NCBI GenBank assembly: GCA_942493055.1
Contig: OW818680.1
Span: forward strand, 3,596,001-3,660,000
Length of the DNA: 64,000 nucleotides
DNA from: CAIZQW01 sp942493055
Lineage (GTDB): Bacteria; Verrucomicrobiota; Kiritimatiellia; RFP12; UBA1067
Direction of reading: 5' to 3'
A program made the position numbers and the translations under genes. Position 1 is the stretch's first letter. The number at the start of each line of letters is the position of its first letter. Shown piece after piece: positions 1 through 8,594 of the stretch. The notes below the pieces were generated by a model. The model saw only the letters and a list, made by a program, of their open reading frames with translations, was not told where the DNA came from and did not search any database.

Positions 1-442
1 GCTGTATGCAAGTCCAGCCGCATGGTCAAGGCGGGGAAGCCCGACTGAATTCGCTTGAATATCCCCACTGCTATGGATCTGTTCTTTTCGTTCATTATCC
101 TTATTATTATGGGACTGTCCCATATCAAAAAAATTAGTATGGCAAAAATATTGTTTTGGGACAAGAATGAAGAGTTCATTTGTTGAAAATCAAGGAGTTA
201 TAAAATCGAGTCTGTCCCATATCAATATATTGGCGATTTATTGCAAAGCGACGGAGCGTCCCAAAACTTATTTTAAGAAATTCATGCAAAGCAACGAAAG
301 TATTGTTGATCATCAACGGGTTACGAAAGAAATACGTCCCAAAACGTGTGATTTCATGAAACTGATATTTTCCAGCTTGTCTGCGGTCTTCCTGCGTCGG
401 TCTCTCGGGGGTTTCGTGCTTCATAGGGGGATAGAGTTCCAC

Positions 443-464
443 CTCCGCTAAAGCTACGGCGGAC
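443..464. repeat. Short hairpin repeat, GCYAARGCTNCGGCGG family, copy 1
   Basis: A CCGC...GCGG stem encloses a loop with CTAAAGCTA. Related copies sit at 962-987 and 26594-26617, all in intergenic DNA. It is a dispersed short palindromic repeat; its function is unknown. Confidence 0.5.
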
Positions 465-711
465 AAGAAGGCTACGGCGTGACAGGTCAAACATTCAACA
501 TCGAACATCGAACGTCGAATTTTGAATTTTGAATAAGGCAATAAGGCTCGTTGAAGCGAAGCGGAAACCATTCGGCGAATGCCGAAAGCGAAGCGGTAAT
601 CACGCAATAACGCAATGATTTTGAAGTTACAGGTAAGCGCCCCGCCAGCAGAGCTGGAATAAACGAGGAGATAACTTTATCAACGAATTAAACGAATGGA
701 GCGAATGATGT

Positions 712-769
712 ATGGTAGGGACGGTTCGCCGAACCGTCCGCGGCTCGTTCGGCGAACGAGCCCTACCAT
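712..769. repeat. Double-hairpin element with closing stem
   Basis: ATGGTAGGG (712-720) pairs with CCCTACCAT (761-769). Inside are two further perfect hairpins, ACGGTTCG/CGAACCGT (721-737) and CTCGTTCG/CGAACGAG (744-760). This is the architecture of a REP pair (BIME). The element at 46983-47098 has the same plan with a different sequence. It is probably a substrate of a RAYT-type transposase such as the one at 10099-11121, but that link is inference. Confidence 0.6.
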
Positions 770-922
770 TTCCAACATGGCTTACGTGCGACAAAATGGC
801 CAAGTTACAGGCAAGCCCGCCGCCCGGGGCCCCGGGAATAAACTGACTGGTAACTTATTTAGCATCGAATAGCGCGAACCACACGAATAAAAAGAATGTT
901 TTACGCGAAGATCGCTATGAGA

Positions 923-1017
923 GGTGCTTGCACGGAAAGCCCCCGCAAGTGGCTGAATACCCACCTTCGCCAAGGCTACGGCGGGCATGCAGCCGGGGCT
1001 TATCTCGTGCAAGCACC
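923..1017. repeat. Long inverted repeat with 12-bp arms
   Basis: GGTGCTTGCACG (923-934) is matched exactly by CGTGCAAGCACC (1006-1017). The 71-base interior includes copy 2 of the GCYAARGCTNCGGCGG hairpin (962-987). It lies next to another inverted repeat at 1039-1102, so the stretch is a cluster of stem-loops. Confidence 0.55.
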
Positions 1018-1038
1018 CGAGTGTCACGCATCGACTCT

Positions 1039-1102
1039 GGGTGAAGGACGAGCTGTGCCGTCGGCGTATTCGCCGAATGCGTAGGCACGCCGTCCTTCAC
1101 CC
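1039..1102. repeat. Long inverted repeat with 11-bp arms
   Basis: GGGTGAAGGAC (1039-1049) pairs with GTCCTTCACCC (1092-1102), and an inner GGCG...CGCC hairpin lies in the loop. It lies 60 bases past the pyrK stop and could slow transcription leaving pyrK, but there is no T-run, so it is not called a terminator. Confidence 0.55.
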
Positions 1103-1161
1103 AAATAGCGCTCTTTGCGAAAAAGTATTCAAGAATGAAAGTTCAAGTTATAGACAAGCCC

Positions 1162-1941
1162 TCACCAGACGATTTCGCGGGATTCGAAAACAGGTCCGTC
1201 GCGGCAGACGCGGCCGGTCCATTCAATGCCGTCTTCTTTGCGAAGCTTCTGGATGCAGGCCAGGCAGGCGCCGACGCCGCAGACCATGTGCTTGTCGAGT
1301 GAGAGCCAGCCCTTCATGTTGTGTTCGATGGCGCGCTGGCCCACGGCCTTGAGCATGCCGTCCGGTCCGCAGGCGAAGAGATCGAAGGCCAGGTTCTTGA
1401 GCTTGAGCTGCTTGATCTCGCGGTCAAGCGGCTGGGTGACCAGTCCGGTCTCGCCTTGCGAGCCATCTTGCGTGGTGATGTAGACGCTCCAGCCCATGTG
1501 CTGCAGCAACTCGCTGGCGAGGATGTCATCCGCGGTCCGCCCGCCGATGAAGACCGTGCCTTTCCTCGGGAGTTTTTCCGCAAGGAAACAGAGCGGCGCC
1601 ACGCCGAACCCGCCGCCGACCAAGAGGGGCACGCCTTTGAGGGTCAAGGGGAAGCCCTTTCCAAGGGGGCCAATAACAGAGAGTTTCTCGCCAGCCTTGA
1701 GCGCGGTCAGTTTTTCGGTTCCTCGTCCGACGCTCTTGTAGAGGATTTTAAGCTTCCCGTCTGTGGCCCCGAAAATACTGAAGGGCCTGCGCAACGCCGT
1801 CTCTTCCAGAGAGGGGATGCGGATGTGTACGAATTGGCCCGGCTGCGCAACGGCGGCGAGCTCCTTGGCATCAAGAGTGAGCGTCCAGTAGCCTGCTTTC
1901 AGCGGGGCATGGTGAATGATTTTGCAGAGTGCGTCTTTCAC
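1162..1941 (-). CDS. pyrK: Dihydroorotate dehydrogenase electron transfer subunit (PyrK)
   Basis: 259 aa, the usual length. PyrK passes electrons from the FMN of class 1B dihydroorotate dehydrogenase (PyrD) to NAD+ in pyrimidine synthesis. The ferredoxin-reductase-like FAD motif RRPFS is at 51-55, a glycine-rich nucleotide-binding GGGFGVAP is at 109-116, and the [2Fe-2S] cysteines are C221, C226, C229 and C246 with the PyrK spacing C-x4-C-x2-C-x16-C. No pyrD lies beside it. It is the last gene of a minus-strand run trmL-kinase-pyrK, 38 bases after the kinase stop. Confidence 0.93.
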   Translation of the reverse strand: MKDALCKIIHHAPLKAGYWTLTLDAKELAAVAQPGQFVHIRIPSLEETALRRPFSIFGATDGKLKILYKSVGRGTEKLTALKAGEKLSVIGPLGKGFPLTLKGVPLLVGGGFGVAPLCFLAEKLPRKGTVFIGGRTADDILASELLQHMGWSVYITTQDGSQGETGLVTQPLDREIKQLKLKNLAFDLFACGPDGMLKAVGQRAIEHNMKGWLSLDKHMVCGVGACLACIQKLRKEDGIEWTGRVCRDGPVFESREIVW

Positions 1942-1979
1942 TTAAATCTTCCTTGTTGGATATTGGATATTCACTTTGG

Positions 1980-4949
1980 TTATGGTTTGGGTTGGGTGAT
2001 AGCCGTCACGGTATTGGTGTTGTTCGTGTCAGAGGGCGGCGCGGTCATCAGGGTCTGCGCTTCGATGAAGTCGAGACGCGAGCGGACCCGTTTGATCTCA
2101 GCCTGGACCATGGCAGCAGCCTCCATCTGTCCGCTGACCGTCAGGTTCTTCTGATGTTTCTGGAGGGAGACGACATATTGTTCAGTCGCGTCGATAATCT
2201 GCTTGGACTTCGCCCGGCGAAGGGTGTCGCGAAGCTGGTGGTACTTGCGTTGGAGATCCAGAAGCCCCAGCACCTGTGTGTTGAAATGGCGAGGCTGGAT
2301 GATCCGGTCAGCTTCAAAGCGGAAGATCTCTTCCCGGACGGTCTCCCAGCCACTGTAATCGCCGGCGCGTTGGAAGGCATCCATGAGGGTATTCAATTCC
2401 TCGATATACTTTTCCGGCCACTGACCGGAGGCTTGCAGGGCTGAATTCTCGATCTCCGTCAACTCTTTTTCGAAGTTGGCGCGTTGTTTGACGAGATCCT
2501 CCCCTTGGGTTTCCGGGCCGGACGGAGGGAAGGAGGTCTGATTTTTTTCAGAGTCGCTCGTCACTGTCGGGGCTTGGGTTTCCGGTTCAGCCTCTGAGTA
2601 TTGCGGCAAGGCGCGGACACGCCGGATTTCCGTGTTGATTGCGGAGGCGACATCCATCTTTCCGGTTTGCATGTAGTTGCGCTGGAGGTCGGTCAATTCG
2701 CTGATGTACTTTTTGCAGAGGGTGATGATGCGGCGATTGTGGAGGATGCGTTGCTCCTCGGAGAGTTGACGGTATTTGCTTTTGAGCAGTCGTAAATCCG
2801 TGATATCGTCTGGCGCTTCGTTGGCGGGCTCCTCGATTTTATTGTTCTCCTCGAAGTGCTTGCGCTCCTCTTGGGCGCTGGCCCATCCCTCGAAATCGCC
2901 GGCTGTGCGGCGGCGCTCCATCAGCATGTCGAGTTCGCGGAGAAACTCCTGGGACCAGGTCCGCAAGGCCGTGCTTTGGGCTGCCATCAGGGCTTCGAGC
3001 TGGTGGACGTAGTCATTCTTCTTCTGTTCGAGCGCGACAAACTCGGGACTTTGTGAAACAGAGGGGAAGTCCGGGAAGTCCTCCGTCGATTCAATCGCAG
3101 AGGTGAGGCAACTCCGGATCGTCGCGTTTCCGCCCAGCCAGTTGTGGGCGTAAACCTGAAGCGGCCAGGAGAGAAGGCTCCGTTCATAGAACCAGAGACC
3201 CGGGCGCGCAAGATGGTAAGGCGCGGTCCAGAGGGTGTCCTTGAATTGCTGTGCGAAGAGCGGTAGCAAGGCGAGGTAGAGGATGAAGGCTGTGAAGACG
3301 ATGGAGGCTCCGGTGTGGACGCGCTTATGAATCCGGTGAATGCGGATGCGTCTTCCGATGCGGATGCACTCCTCCGTATTTGTGGCTCCGGGTGTCTTGA
3401 CGAGTTCCGTATACAGGCGTGTGGCGGTTGACCAATCATGCTGGCGGATGGTCTGGTTGATGCGTTCAAGGTCGCGCAGAAGAATCTGCTCGGGCAAACT
3501 CTGCTCTTCCGCCAGAAAGGCATACTGCTCCTCCGAGAGGTCACGGTACTGCTTGATGAAGAGTGCCGCGCGTTCGAAGTTTTCAGCGCGGATTTCCATG
3601 GGGATCTGCTCTTTGAGCTGGTTGCGCCTGTGGATATTCTTCTCGGCTTGATCGCGCAGTGTGCCCACTTCGTTCAGCATTTGGCGTCCTGTGGGACCGG
3701 CGGGCTCAAAGCCGTGGATGCGGCCCGCATAGAGGATGACCCGTTCGAAACGGTGCTGCTGGGCGGCTTCGCGCATCTTTTTCAAAATCGCCGCGAGCGT
3801 CTCGTAGGTGCGCGTATCCGCTCCGCAATTGCCGCAGAATTGGACGCCAATGAAGGAGTCGGAACCGCATTCGGGGCAGGCTTCGCTTCCATCCCAGCCG
3901 CATTCAGCGCAATACTTCAGGGTCAGGGGGTTGACAGCGTCGCACCATTTGCAGCGCCACGTCGTCTTCACGGTGGGCAGCTCGATTTTTGTGCGTTCCC
4001 GGGCTTGTATGAGCGCATCGACAAAGGCCAGCGCTGACGGCCAGCGCTGTTCTTTGTCTGTTGCTAAGGCCTTGAGCGTGACCTCGCGTATCTGCACCGG
4101 GATATCCTGTTCTCGGAAGAAGCGGGGGTTCTGTCCGGTCAGCAGAAAATAGAGCAGCGCGCCCAGGCCGTACACATCTGCGCGTTCATCGGATTGACTC
4201 GCATCGGTCTCTTGTTCAGGTGCGCCATACCCGAGGGAGAGCAGTTTCTCGCCGGGGGCTGTGAGGTCGGCCTCCCCCTTATGCATGAGCCGCGCCAGGC
4301 CGAAATCGACGATCTTGGGCTCGTTGGTCTTGTCGATCAGGATGTTGCTGGGCTTCAGGTCCCGGTGGATCACGCCGCTGCTGTGTGCGTAGGCGACAGC
4401 CTTGCCGATTTTTGTGACAAGGGTGATGGCATCATCCAGCGTGTACTGGCCATGTTTGGAGACATATTGGTCAAGCGTAAGCGGCGGATTGGGTTTGGCG
4501 AGTCCGCTGCCCCGGGTCTCTTTCTGGATCTCCGGATCATCCGGGCCTGCGATATACTCCATGACGATGTAGGGGCCGTCATCATCTTCTCCGAGCGCAT
4601 AGATGTGGATGATGTGCACATGGCTGAGCGCAGCCACGGCGCGGGCCTCATAGAGAAAGCGTTGGCGCAGCGCGGGGATCGCTTGCGCCTGGATGTTCAG
4701 GCGCTTGATGGCGACAAAGCGGTCCAGGCGTTTGTCGCGGGCCAAATAGACAACGCCCATGCCGCCGTCGCCGATTTTACTGTAGATGGCATAGTGATCA
4801 AAAAGACGGTCGGAGCGCGAGAGCGACGAGTCAGCGGGCGCGAGCTGCGGCACAACACTCTCCGTGCCTTGGGGCATGGCCGCAGGAGCGATCCGCTCGG
4901 TGGGCGGAACTTGGATACGGACGGTCGCATCTTCCGGTTTTCTTTTCAT
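1980..4949 (-). CDS. Membrane-spanning Ser/Thr protein kinase with zinc ribbons and a duplicated C-terminal domain
   Basis: 989 aa, a Hanks-type (PknB-like) kinase. Kinase domain about 53-315: glycine loop GDGGMG (60-65), ATP lysine K82, catalytic HRDLKPSN (195-202), DFG (215-217). Two zinc ribbons with four CxxC pairs follow at 333-376, then a charged helical region, one membrane helix about 546-566, and an extracytoplasmic part of roughly 420 aa. That part contains two tandem copies of a helical unit built from a 'GD(F/Y)xGW' segment followed by a segment ending in E-I-(R/K)-RVR. The target is unknown. It starts 6 bases after the trmL stop, so the two are probably cotranscribed. Confidence 0.88.
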   Translation of the reverse strand: MKRKPEDATVRIQVPPTERIAPAAMPQGTESVVPQLAPADSSLSRSDRLFDHYAIYSKIGDGGMGVVYLARDKRLDRFVAIKRLNIQAQAIPALRQRFLYEARAVAALSHVHIIHIYALGEDDDGPYIVMEYIAGPDDPEIQKETRGSGLAKPNPPLTLDQYVSKHGQYTLDDAITLVTKIGKAVAYAHSSGVIHRDLKPSNILIDKTNEPKIVDFGLARLMHKGEADLTAPGEKLLSLGYGAPEQETDASQSDERADVYGLGALLYFLLTGQNPRFFREQDIPVQIREVTLKALATDKEQRWPSALAFVDALIQARERTKIELPTVKTTWRCKWCDAVNPLTLKYCAECGWDGSEACPECGSDSFIGVQFCGNCGADTRTYETLAAILKKMREAAQQHRFERVILYAGRIHGFEPAGPTGRQMLNEVGTLRDQAEKNIHRRNQLKEQIPMEIRAENFERAALFIKQYRDLSEEQYAFLAEEQSLPEQILLRDLERINQTIRQHDWSTATRLYTELVKTPGATNTEECIRIGRRIRIHRIHKRVHTGASIVFTAFILYLALLPLFAQQFKDTLWTAPYHLARPGLWFYERSLLSWPLQVYAHNWLGGNATIRSCLTSAIESTEDFPDFPSVSQSPEFVALEQKKNDYVHQLEALMAAQSTALRTWSQEFLRELDMLMERRRTAGDFEGWASAQEERKHFEENNKIEEPANEAPDDITDLRLLKSKYRQLSEEQRILHNRRIITLCKKYISELTDLQRNYMQTGKMDVASAINTEIRRVRALPQYSEAEPETQAPTVTSDSEKNQTSFPPSGPETQGEDLVKQRANFEKELTEIENSALQASGQWPEKYIEELNTLMDAFQRAGDYSGWETVREEIFRFEADRIIQPRHFNTQVLGLLDLQRKYHQLRDTLRRAKSKQIIDATEQYVVSLQKHQKNLTVSGQMEAAAMVQAEIKRVRSRLDFIEAQTLMTAPPSDTNNTNTVTAITQPKP

Positions 4950-4955
4950 AATGAA

Positions 4956-5417
4956 CTACTTGCTGTTAAGTTGTCGATAGGCTTCATACGCCGTGAGGGA
5001 GACGGCATTGGCGAGGTTGATGCTGCGGGCGTGTTCGCCGGGCATGGGGATTTTAAAAAGCTGCTCACGGTAGGTGTCGTAGAAAGGCTCTGGAAGTCCC
5101 GAGCTCTCATTGCCAAACACCAGCGCATCGTTTGCGGTGAAGGAGCAGGAGTAGAGCGACTGTTCGCCGCGGGTACTCAAGAAGAAGAGATGCGCAGGCT
5201 TCACGGTTTCGAGAAACGCATCCCAGGTGTCGTGTATCGTGAGATGCACATGCTGCCAGTAGTCCATCCCGGCGCGCTTGAGGTGATGGGCGTCCAGATG
5301 GAAGCCGAGGGGACGGATCAGATGCAAGGCGCAGTCCAGTCCGACGCAGACGCGTCCAATGGCCCCCGTGTTGTGCGGGATTTCGGGTCGGACGAGAACA
5401 ATGTGAAACGGTAGCAT
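4956..5417 (-). CDS. trmL: tRNA (cytidine(34)-2'-O)-methyltransferase, SPOUT family
   Basis: 153 aa, typical for TrmL (YibK). The enzyme methylates the ribose of the wobble base of tRNA-Leu isoacceptors using S-adenosylmethionine. The N-terminal motif PEIPHNTGAIGR, the central FGNESSGLP and the C-terminal NLANAVSL are the three conserved SPOUT knot motifs. It heads a minus-strand cluster with the kinase and pyrK. No clear Shine-Dalgarno sequence precedes the ATG. Confidence 0.93.
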   Translation of the reverse strand: MLPFHIVLVRPEIPHNTGAIGRVCVGLDCALHLIRPLGFHLDAHHLKRAGMDYWQHVHLTIHDTWDAFLETVKPAHLFFLSTRGEQSLYSCSFTANDALVFGNESSGLPEPFYDTYREQLFKIPMPGEHARSINLANAVSLTAYEAYRQLNSK

Positions 5418-5525
5418 GTCTTGTATAAGCTGTTAATCGAAAAAAAGATGGATAAAGTATAACAAAACTGTTGCAGGTGGACGTAATCTTTTTTTGATTT
5501 TTTTACATACGGGAGGGAACGGTGT

Positions 5526-5555
5526 TTGACACAGAGGGGCGGTTTGGGATACACT
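5526..5555 (+). promoter_or_regulatory. Sigma-70-type promoter for the zinc-ribbon gene and probably rnpB
   Basis: A perfect -35 TTGACA (5526-5531), an 18-base spacer and -10 TACACT (5550-5555). Transcription would start near 5562, which excludes translation starts upstream of that point and supports the GTG at 5609. Confidence 0.6.
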
Positions 5556-5608
5556 ATATCACTTTAAGACCTGTTCTTTATAATTTTAATTCGGAAGGAA
5601 GTGCACCG

Positions 5609-6304
5609 GTGAGTGTTGTACAAGCTTTATTGGATTTGCAGGAAATCGATGGGCGTATCCGCGCCTTACAACAGGAATCGAAAGATATCCCTCAGCGTAA
5701 AAGCCAAGAGGCTGCTCGTTTGAGTGGCGCGCGAAGCGCACTTGAGCACGTCAGGAGCGAATTAAAGGCCGCTCAGCTGAAGGTGGCGAATCTGGAAGGG
5801 GATGTCAAGCTGTTGCGAGATAAGATTCTCGAGCTGAAGAAGCACCAGGGCCAATTAAAGACGAACAAGGAATTCCAGGCCTACAATCTTGAGATCGCAA
5901 AGATCGAAAAAGATATCGACGTGTCCGAAGCCCAATTGATCGGCGCGATGGATCACGTGACGCCGTGCAAGACCGCCGTGAATGAGAAAGAGGCGAAGCT
6001 CAGCGAGGAACAGTCAGTGGTTGATGTATATTGCGCTGAACTGGATGCCCGCCTGGCAGAGGTTGAGGCCGATCTGGCAGCCACGCAGAAGGCGCGCGCA
6101 GATGCGGCAAAGCTGGTGCAGCCGCGCGAGCTCTTTATTTATGACCGCCTCCTGACCAAGCGGTGGCCCGTGGTGGTCCTGCTTCAGGAAGATGGCGTGT
6201 GCAAGGGGTGCAATCTGCAGCAGCCGCCCTCGATCGCGCAGTTGGTCCGCCGGAACCAGGGCTTGGTCGCCTGTCAAATGTGCGGACGCATTCTTTATCG
6301 TTGA
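5609..6304 (+). CDS. Coiled-coil protein with C4 zinc ribbon (DUF164/CdsZ type)
   Basis: 231 aa from the GTG at 5609, chosen because AGGA sits 9 bases upstream and because the promoter at 5526-5555 overlaps the longer reading frame. The N-terminal two thirds is a long antiparallel coiled coil; the C-terminus is a zinc ribbon with CKGC and CQMC pairs. Proteins of this family are widespread and poorly characterised; in chlamydiae a homologue has been linked to type III secretion and in others to gene regulation. Its position directly upstream of rnpB suggests a shared transcript. Confidence 0.85.
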   Translation: MSVVQALLDLQEIDGRIRALQQESKDIPQRKSQEAARLSGARSALEHVRSELKAAQLKVANLEGDVKLLRDKILELKKHQGQLKTNKEFQAYNLEIAKIEKDIDVSEAQLIGAMDHVTPCKTAVNEKEAKLSEEQSVVDVYCAELDARLAEVEADLAATQKARADAAKLVQPRELFIYDRLLTKRWPVVVLLQEDGVCKGCNLQQPPSIAQLVRRNQGLVACQMCGRILYR

Positions 6305-6338
6305 TTTACGGTCAGACTTCAACGTCTGTCCTTTTTTT

Positions 6339-6725
6339 GCGAACAGTGGAAAGACGTGACCGATCGCTCCTGCCTTGTGCAGGGGAGGAAAGTCCGGACT
6401 CCGCAGAGCGAGAGATCCGATCGTGAAGGTCGGAGGGGTGTTGCTAGATCGACACCAACGGAAAGCGCCACAGAAAACAAACCGTTCCGCGCAAGCGGAA
6501 TAAGGGTGAAAAGGCGGTTTAAGAGACCACCGGGCGGTTGTGAGAGCACCGTCGCAGGGCAAGCCCTCTCTGGAGCAAGATCAAATAGGGGATTCGAGAC
6601 GCGGCTCGCGTCGTTCCAGCCTTTCGGGGCTGGATAGGGTCTCGGGTAGATTGCTTAGATGAATGATCGGAGCCACGTTTACGTGGTGAACAGAATCCGG
6701 CTTATTCGCGCTTTCCGCTGTTCGC
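6339..6725 (+). ncRNA. rnpB: RNase P RNA, bacterial class A
   Basis: The catalytic RNA of RNase P, which matures tRNA 5' ends. Ends were set by the P1 helix: 5' GCGAACAGTGGAAAG (6339-6353) pairs with 3' CTTTCCGCTGTTCGC (6711-6725) apart from one G-U. The universal 5' core GAGGAAAGTCCGGACTCC lies near 6385, followed by the CAGAAA and AAGGGTGAAAAGG segments, the AGAGACCACC stretch and the 3' core ACAGAATCCGGCTTA. It follows the zinc-ribbon gene by 34 bases. Confidence 0.97.
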
Positions 6726-6756
6726 ATTCTTTTTGAAAGAGGGTTCAGTAAGAGGA

Positions 6757-6801
6757 GGGTTCAGGGTTCGGGCAACATTAACAAGCCTGAACCCTTTTCT
6801 T
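6757..6801. terminator. Possible terminator between rnpB and proB
   Basis: GGGTTCAGG (6757-6765) pairs with CCTGAACCC (6786-6794), followed by TTTTCTT. It lies between two converging transcripts (rnpB and proB). The GGGTTCAGG word is also partly repeated at 6741 and 6802, so this may be a repeat that doubles as a terminator. Confidence 0.45.
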
Positions 6802-6822
6802 CCTGAACCCTGTCTCCTGAAC

Positions 6823-7629
6823 TTACAGCGCGTTGCTGAGGATCAGGGTGCCGGTGTCCTTGCCGGACATGATGTCTGACAAGACGTTTGCATTGCGGCC
6901 GCCGGCGATGACGACGCCGCAGCCTGTCTTGGTGGCGATCTGCGCGGCATTGAGCTTCGAATCCATGCCGCCTTTGGAGAGGTTGCCGCCCTTCTCAGCG
7001 CTGACGAACTTCAGGACGTCCGATACTTTGTCCACATACGGGATGCGCTTGTTGTTGGCATCCAGGACGCCGTCAACCGTGCTGAGGATGATCAGGAGGT
7101 CGGCGCGGACAAGCTTGACGACCAACGCGGCGAGGTAATCATTGTCCCCCAGGGAGAGGTCAGCCTTGATCTCCTCATCCGCGACAACATCGTTCTCGTT
7201 GATGATCGGAATCACGTGCTGGGTCATCATGTGTTCCATGGTGCGCTTCGCATTGGCGTAACGGATGCGGTGCTGGAAGTCAGCATGGGTCAGCAAGACT
7301 TGGCCGATGATAATCTTCTGAGAGGAGAACAACGCTTCGTAGTTGGCCATGAGGCGCGCCTGGCCGATTGCTGCGCACATCTGCAGGTCTGGGACGCCCG
7401 CCGGACGCTCCTTGAGCCCCAGGGCATCAACCCCTGCGCCGATGGCGCCGGAGGAGACCACGAGAAGCTCATAGCCCTTGCGATGCAGTTCAGAGAGCTG
7501 CTTCACGAGGCTCTTGAGGGGGCGCATGTCGGGATGTCCGCTCTTTTCTGCAATGACGCGGGTTCCGATCTTGACCACAATACGGCGCGCTTCAGGAAGC
7601 AGCGCACGGAAACGTTGTTCAATGTTCAT
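6823..7629 (-). CDS. proB: Glutamate 5-kinase
   Basis: 268 aa from the ATG at 7629. It phosphorylates glutamate in the first step of proline synthesis. Amino-acid-kinase motifs are VVKIGTR near the start, SSGAIGAG, the INENDVV segment, GDND and the Lys-rich GGMDSKLNAA loop. The protein ends after the kinase domain: the RNA-binding-like PUA domain found in E. coli ProB is absent, as in many short homologues. A longer TTG-initiated frame would start at 7737 and overlap tsf by 11 bases; it adds no conserved sequence. proA is not next to it. Confidence 0.92.
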   Translation of the reverse strand: MNIEQRFRALLPEARRIVVKIGTRVIAEKSGHPDMRPLKSLVKQLSELHRKGYELLVVSSGAIGAGVDALGLKERPAGVPDLQMCAAIGQARLMANYEALFSSQKIIIGQVLLTHADFQHRIRYANAKRTMEHMMTQHVIPIINENDVVADEEIKADLSLGDNDYLAALVVKLVRADLLIILSTVDGVLDANNKRIPYVDKVSDVLKFVSAEKGGNLSKGGMDSKLNAAQIATKTGCGVVIAGGRNANVLSDIMSGKDTGTLILSNAL

Positions 7630-7726
7630 AGCTGTGACAAAAAGAATGTCCGCGCCTTCCGTGCTGCTCACGCGTTCAAGCGGGTTACGCCTGTCTCGGA
7701 GAGCACGGTCAGCACGGAGGCATGAT

Positions 7727-8563
7727 TTACGCGCCAAGCTGGAAGCGGACGAAGCGCTTGATGGTCACCGTGTCGCCCGTTGCCTTTTCGCACGCTTTGA
7801 CGATGTCGGTGATCGACTGCTTCGGCTCTTTGACGAAGGCCTGATGGATCAAGCAGATGTCCGAGTAGAACTTCTGGATCTTGCCCTTCAGGATGTTCTC
7901 GACGATGTTGGCCGGCTTGCCCTGGACCTGATTACGATAGATGTCCTTTTCAGCCTCGACAACGTCAGCAGGGACCTCCTCCGGCACCAAGTACCGGGGC
8001 GCCGCTGCGGCGATCTGGAGCGAAAGGTCGTGGACCAGTTCGACGAAGGTCGGGTGGGAGGCTGTCTCAGCCTTGCCGCATTCGACTTCGACGATCACGC
8101 CGACTTTGCCGCCCATGTGAATATAGGACTCGATCTTGCCCGTGCAGCTGAGCACATAACGCGCCGTGCGGCGGATCTTGACGTTCTCGCCGGTCTGCGA
8201 GACGATGGTCATGTGCGCGTCCTTCATGCTGTCGCCGATCTCTTCGCCCTTGTCCATCACCTGCTGGGTGACAGCGGTGACGAAGTTCTTGAAGTTATCG
8301 GTCTTGGCCACGAAGTCGGTTTCGGTGTTGACCTCCGCCATGGCGATGGTCTTGCCATCTGCCGCGACGATGGCCTTGATGATGCCTTCCTTCGATTCCT
8401 TGTCCGCGCGCTTGACCTGGATGGCCAGGCCCTTTTCACGGAGAATCTTGATTGCAGCGTCCATGTCACCGTTTGTCTCGATGAGCGCCTTCTTGCAATC
8501 CATCATTCCCGCGTTGGTACGCTGACGTAAATCATTAATTGTAGCAACTGTGATATCTGCCAT
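7727..8563 (-). CDS. tsf: Translation elongation factor Ts
   Basis: 278 aa, close to the E. coli length. EF-Ts is the GDP-GTP exchange factor of EF-Tu. The N-terminal UBA-like region with LRQRTNAGMMDCKKAL and the TDFVAK motif near residue 80 are diagnostic. AAGGAG lies 9 bases before the ATG. It follows rpsB by 31 bases, the standard rpsB-tsf arrangement, but proB rather than pyrH comes next. Confidence 0.97.
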   Translation of the reverse strand: MADITVATINDLRQRTNAGMMDCKKALIETNGDMDAAIKILREKGLAIQVKRADKESKEGIIKAIVAADGKTIAMAEVNTETDFVAKTDNFKNFVTAVTQQVMDKGEEIGDSMKDAHMTIVSQTGENVKIRRTARYVLSCTGKIESYIHMGGKVGVIVEVECGKAETASHPTFVELVHDLSLQIAAAAPRYLVPEEVPADVVEAEKDIYRNQVQGKPANIVENILKGKIQKFYSDICLIHQAFVKEPKQSITDIVKACEKATGDTVTIKRFVRFQLGA

Positions 8564-8594
8564 AATAAAAGCTCCTTACGGTATCGGTGTTCTG

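Larger units (their letters stand above)
1..1161. other. Gene-free stretch rich in stem-loop repeats
   Basis: No convincing gene lies here. The first 48 bases read, in frame 1, into a TGA and could be the last codons of a gene entering from the left, but nothing identifies it. Bases 100-370 hold scattered GTCCCATATCAA and GTCCCAAAAC words in both orientations. Bases 489-540 are degenerate short tandem words. From 712 on there are three large inverted repeats, listed separately. The sentence AAGTTAcAGgcAAGC recurs near 623, 803 and 1143 with small changes. This composition fits REP/BIME-like noncoding DNA rather than a decayed gene. Confidence 0.6.

Noticed and set aside
176..607. 143-codon minus-strand frame at the left end
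   Set aside because: Lies over repeats and low-complexity DNA, composition not protein-like, no ribosome-binding site.
4194..5414. 406-codon open frame on the plus strand
   Set aside because: Runs antisense across the kinase N-terminus and trmL; no recognisable protein features.
5522..5608. Longer N-terminus for the zinc-ribbon protein
   Set aside because: The start would overlap the -35 element of the gene's own promoter; the GTG at 5609 has a proper ribosome-binding site.
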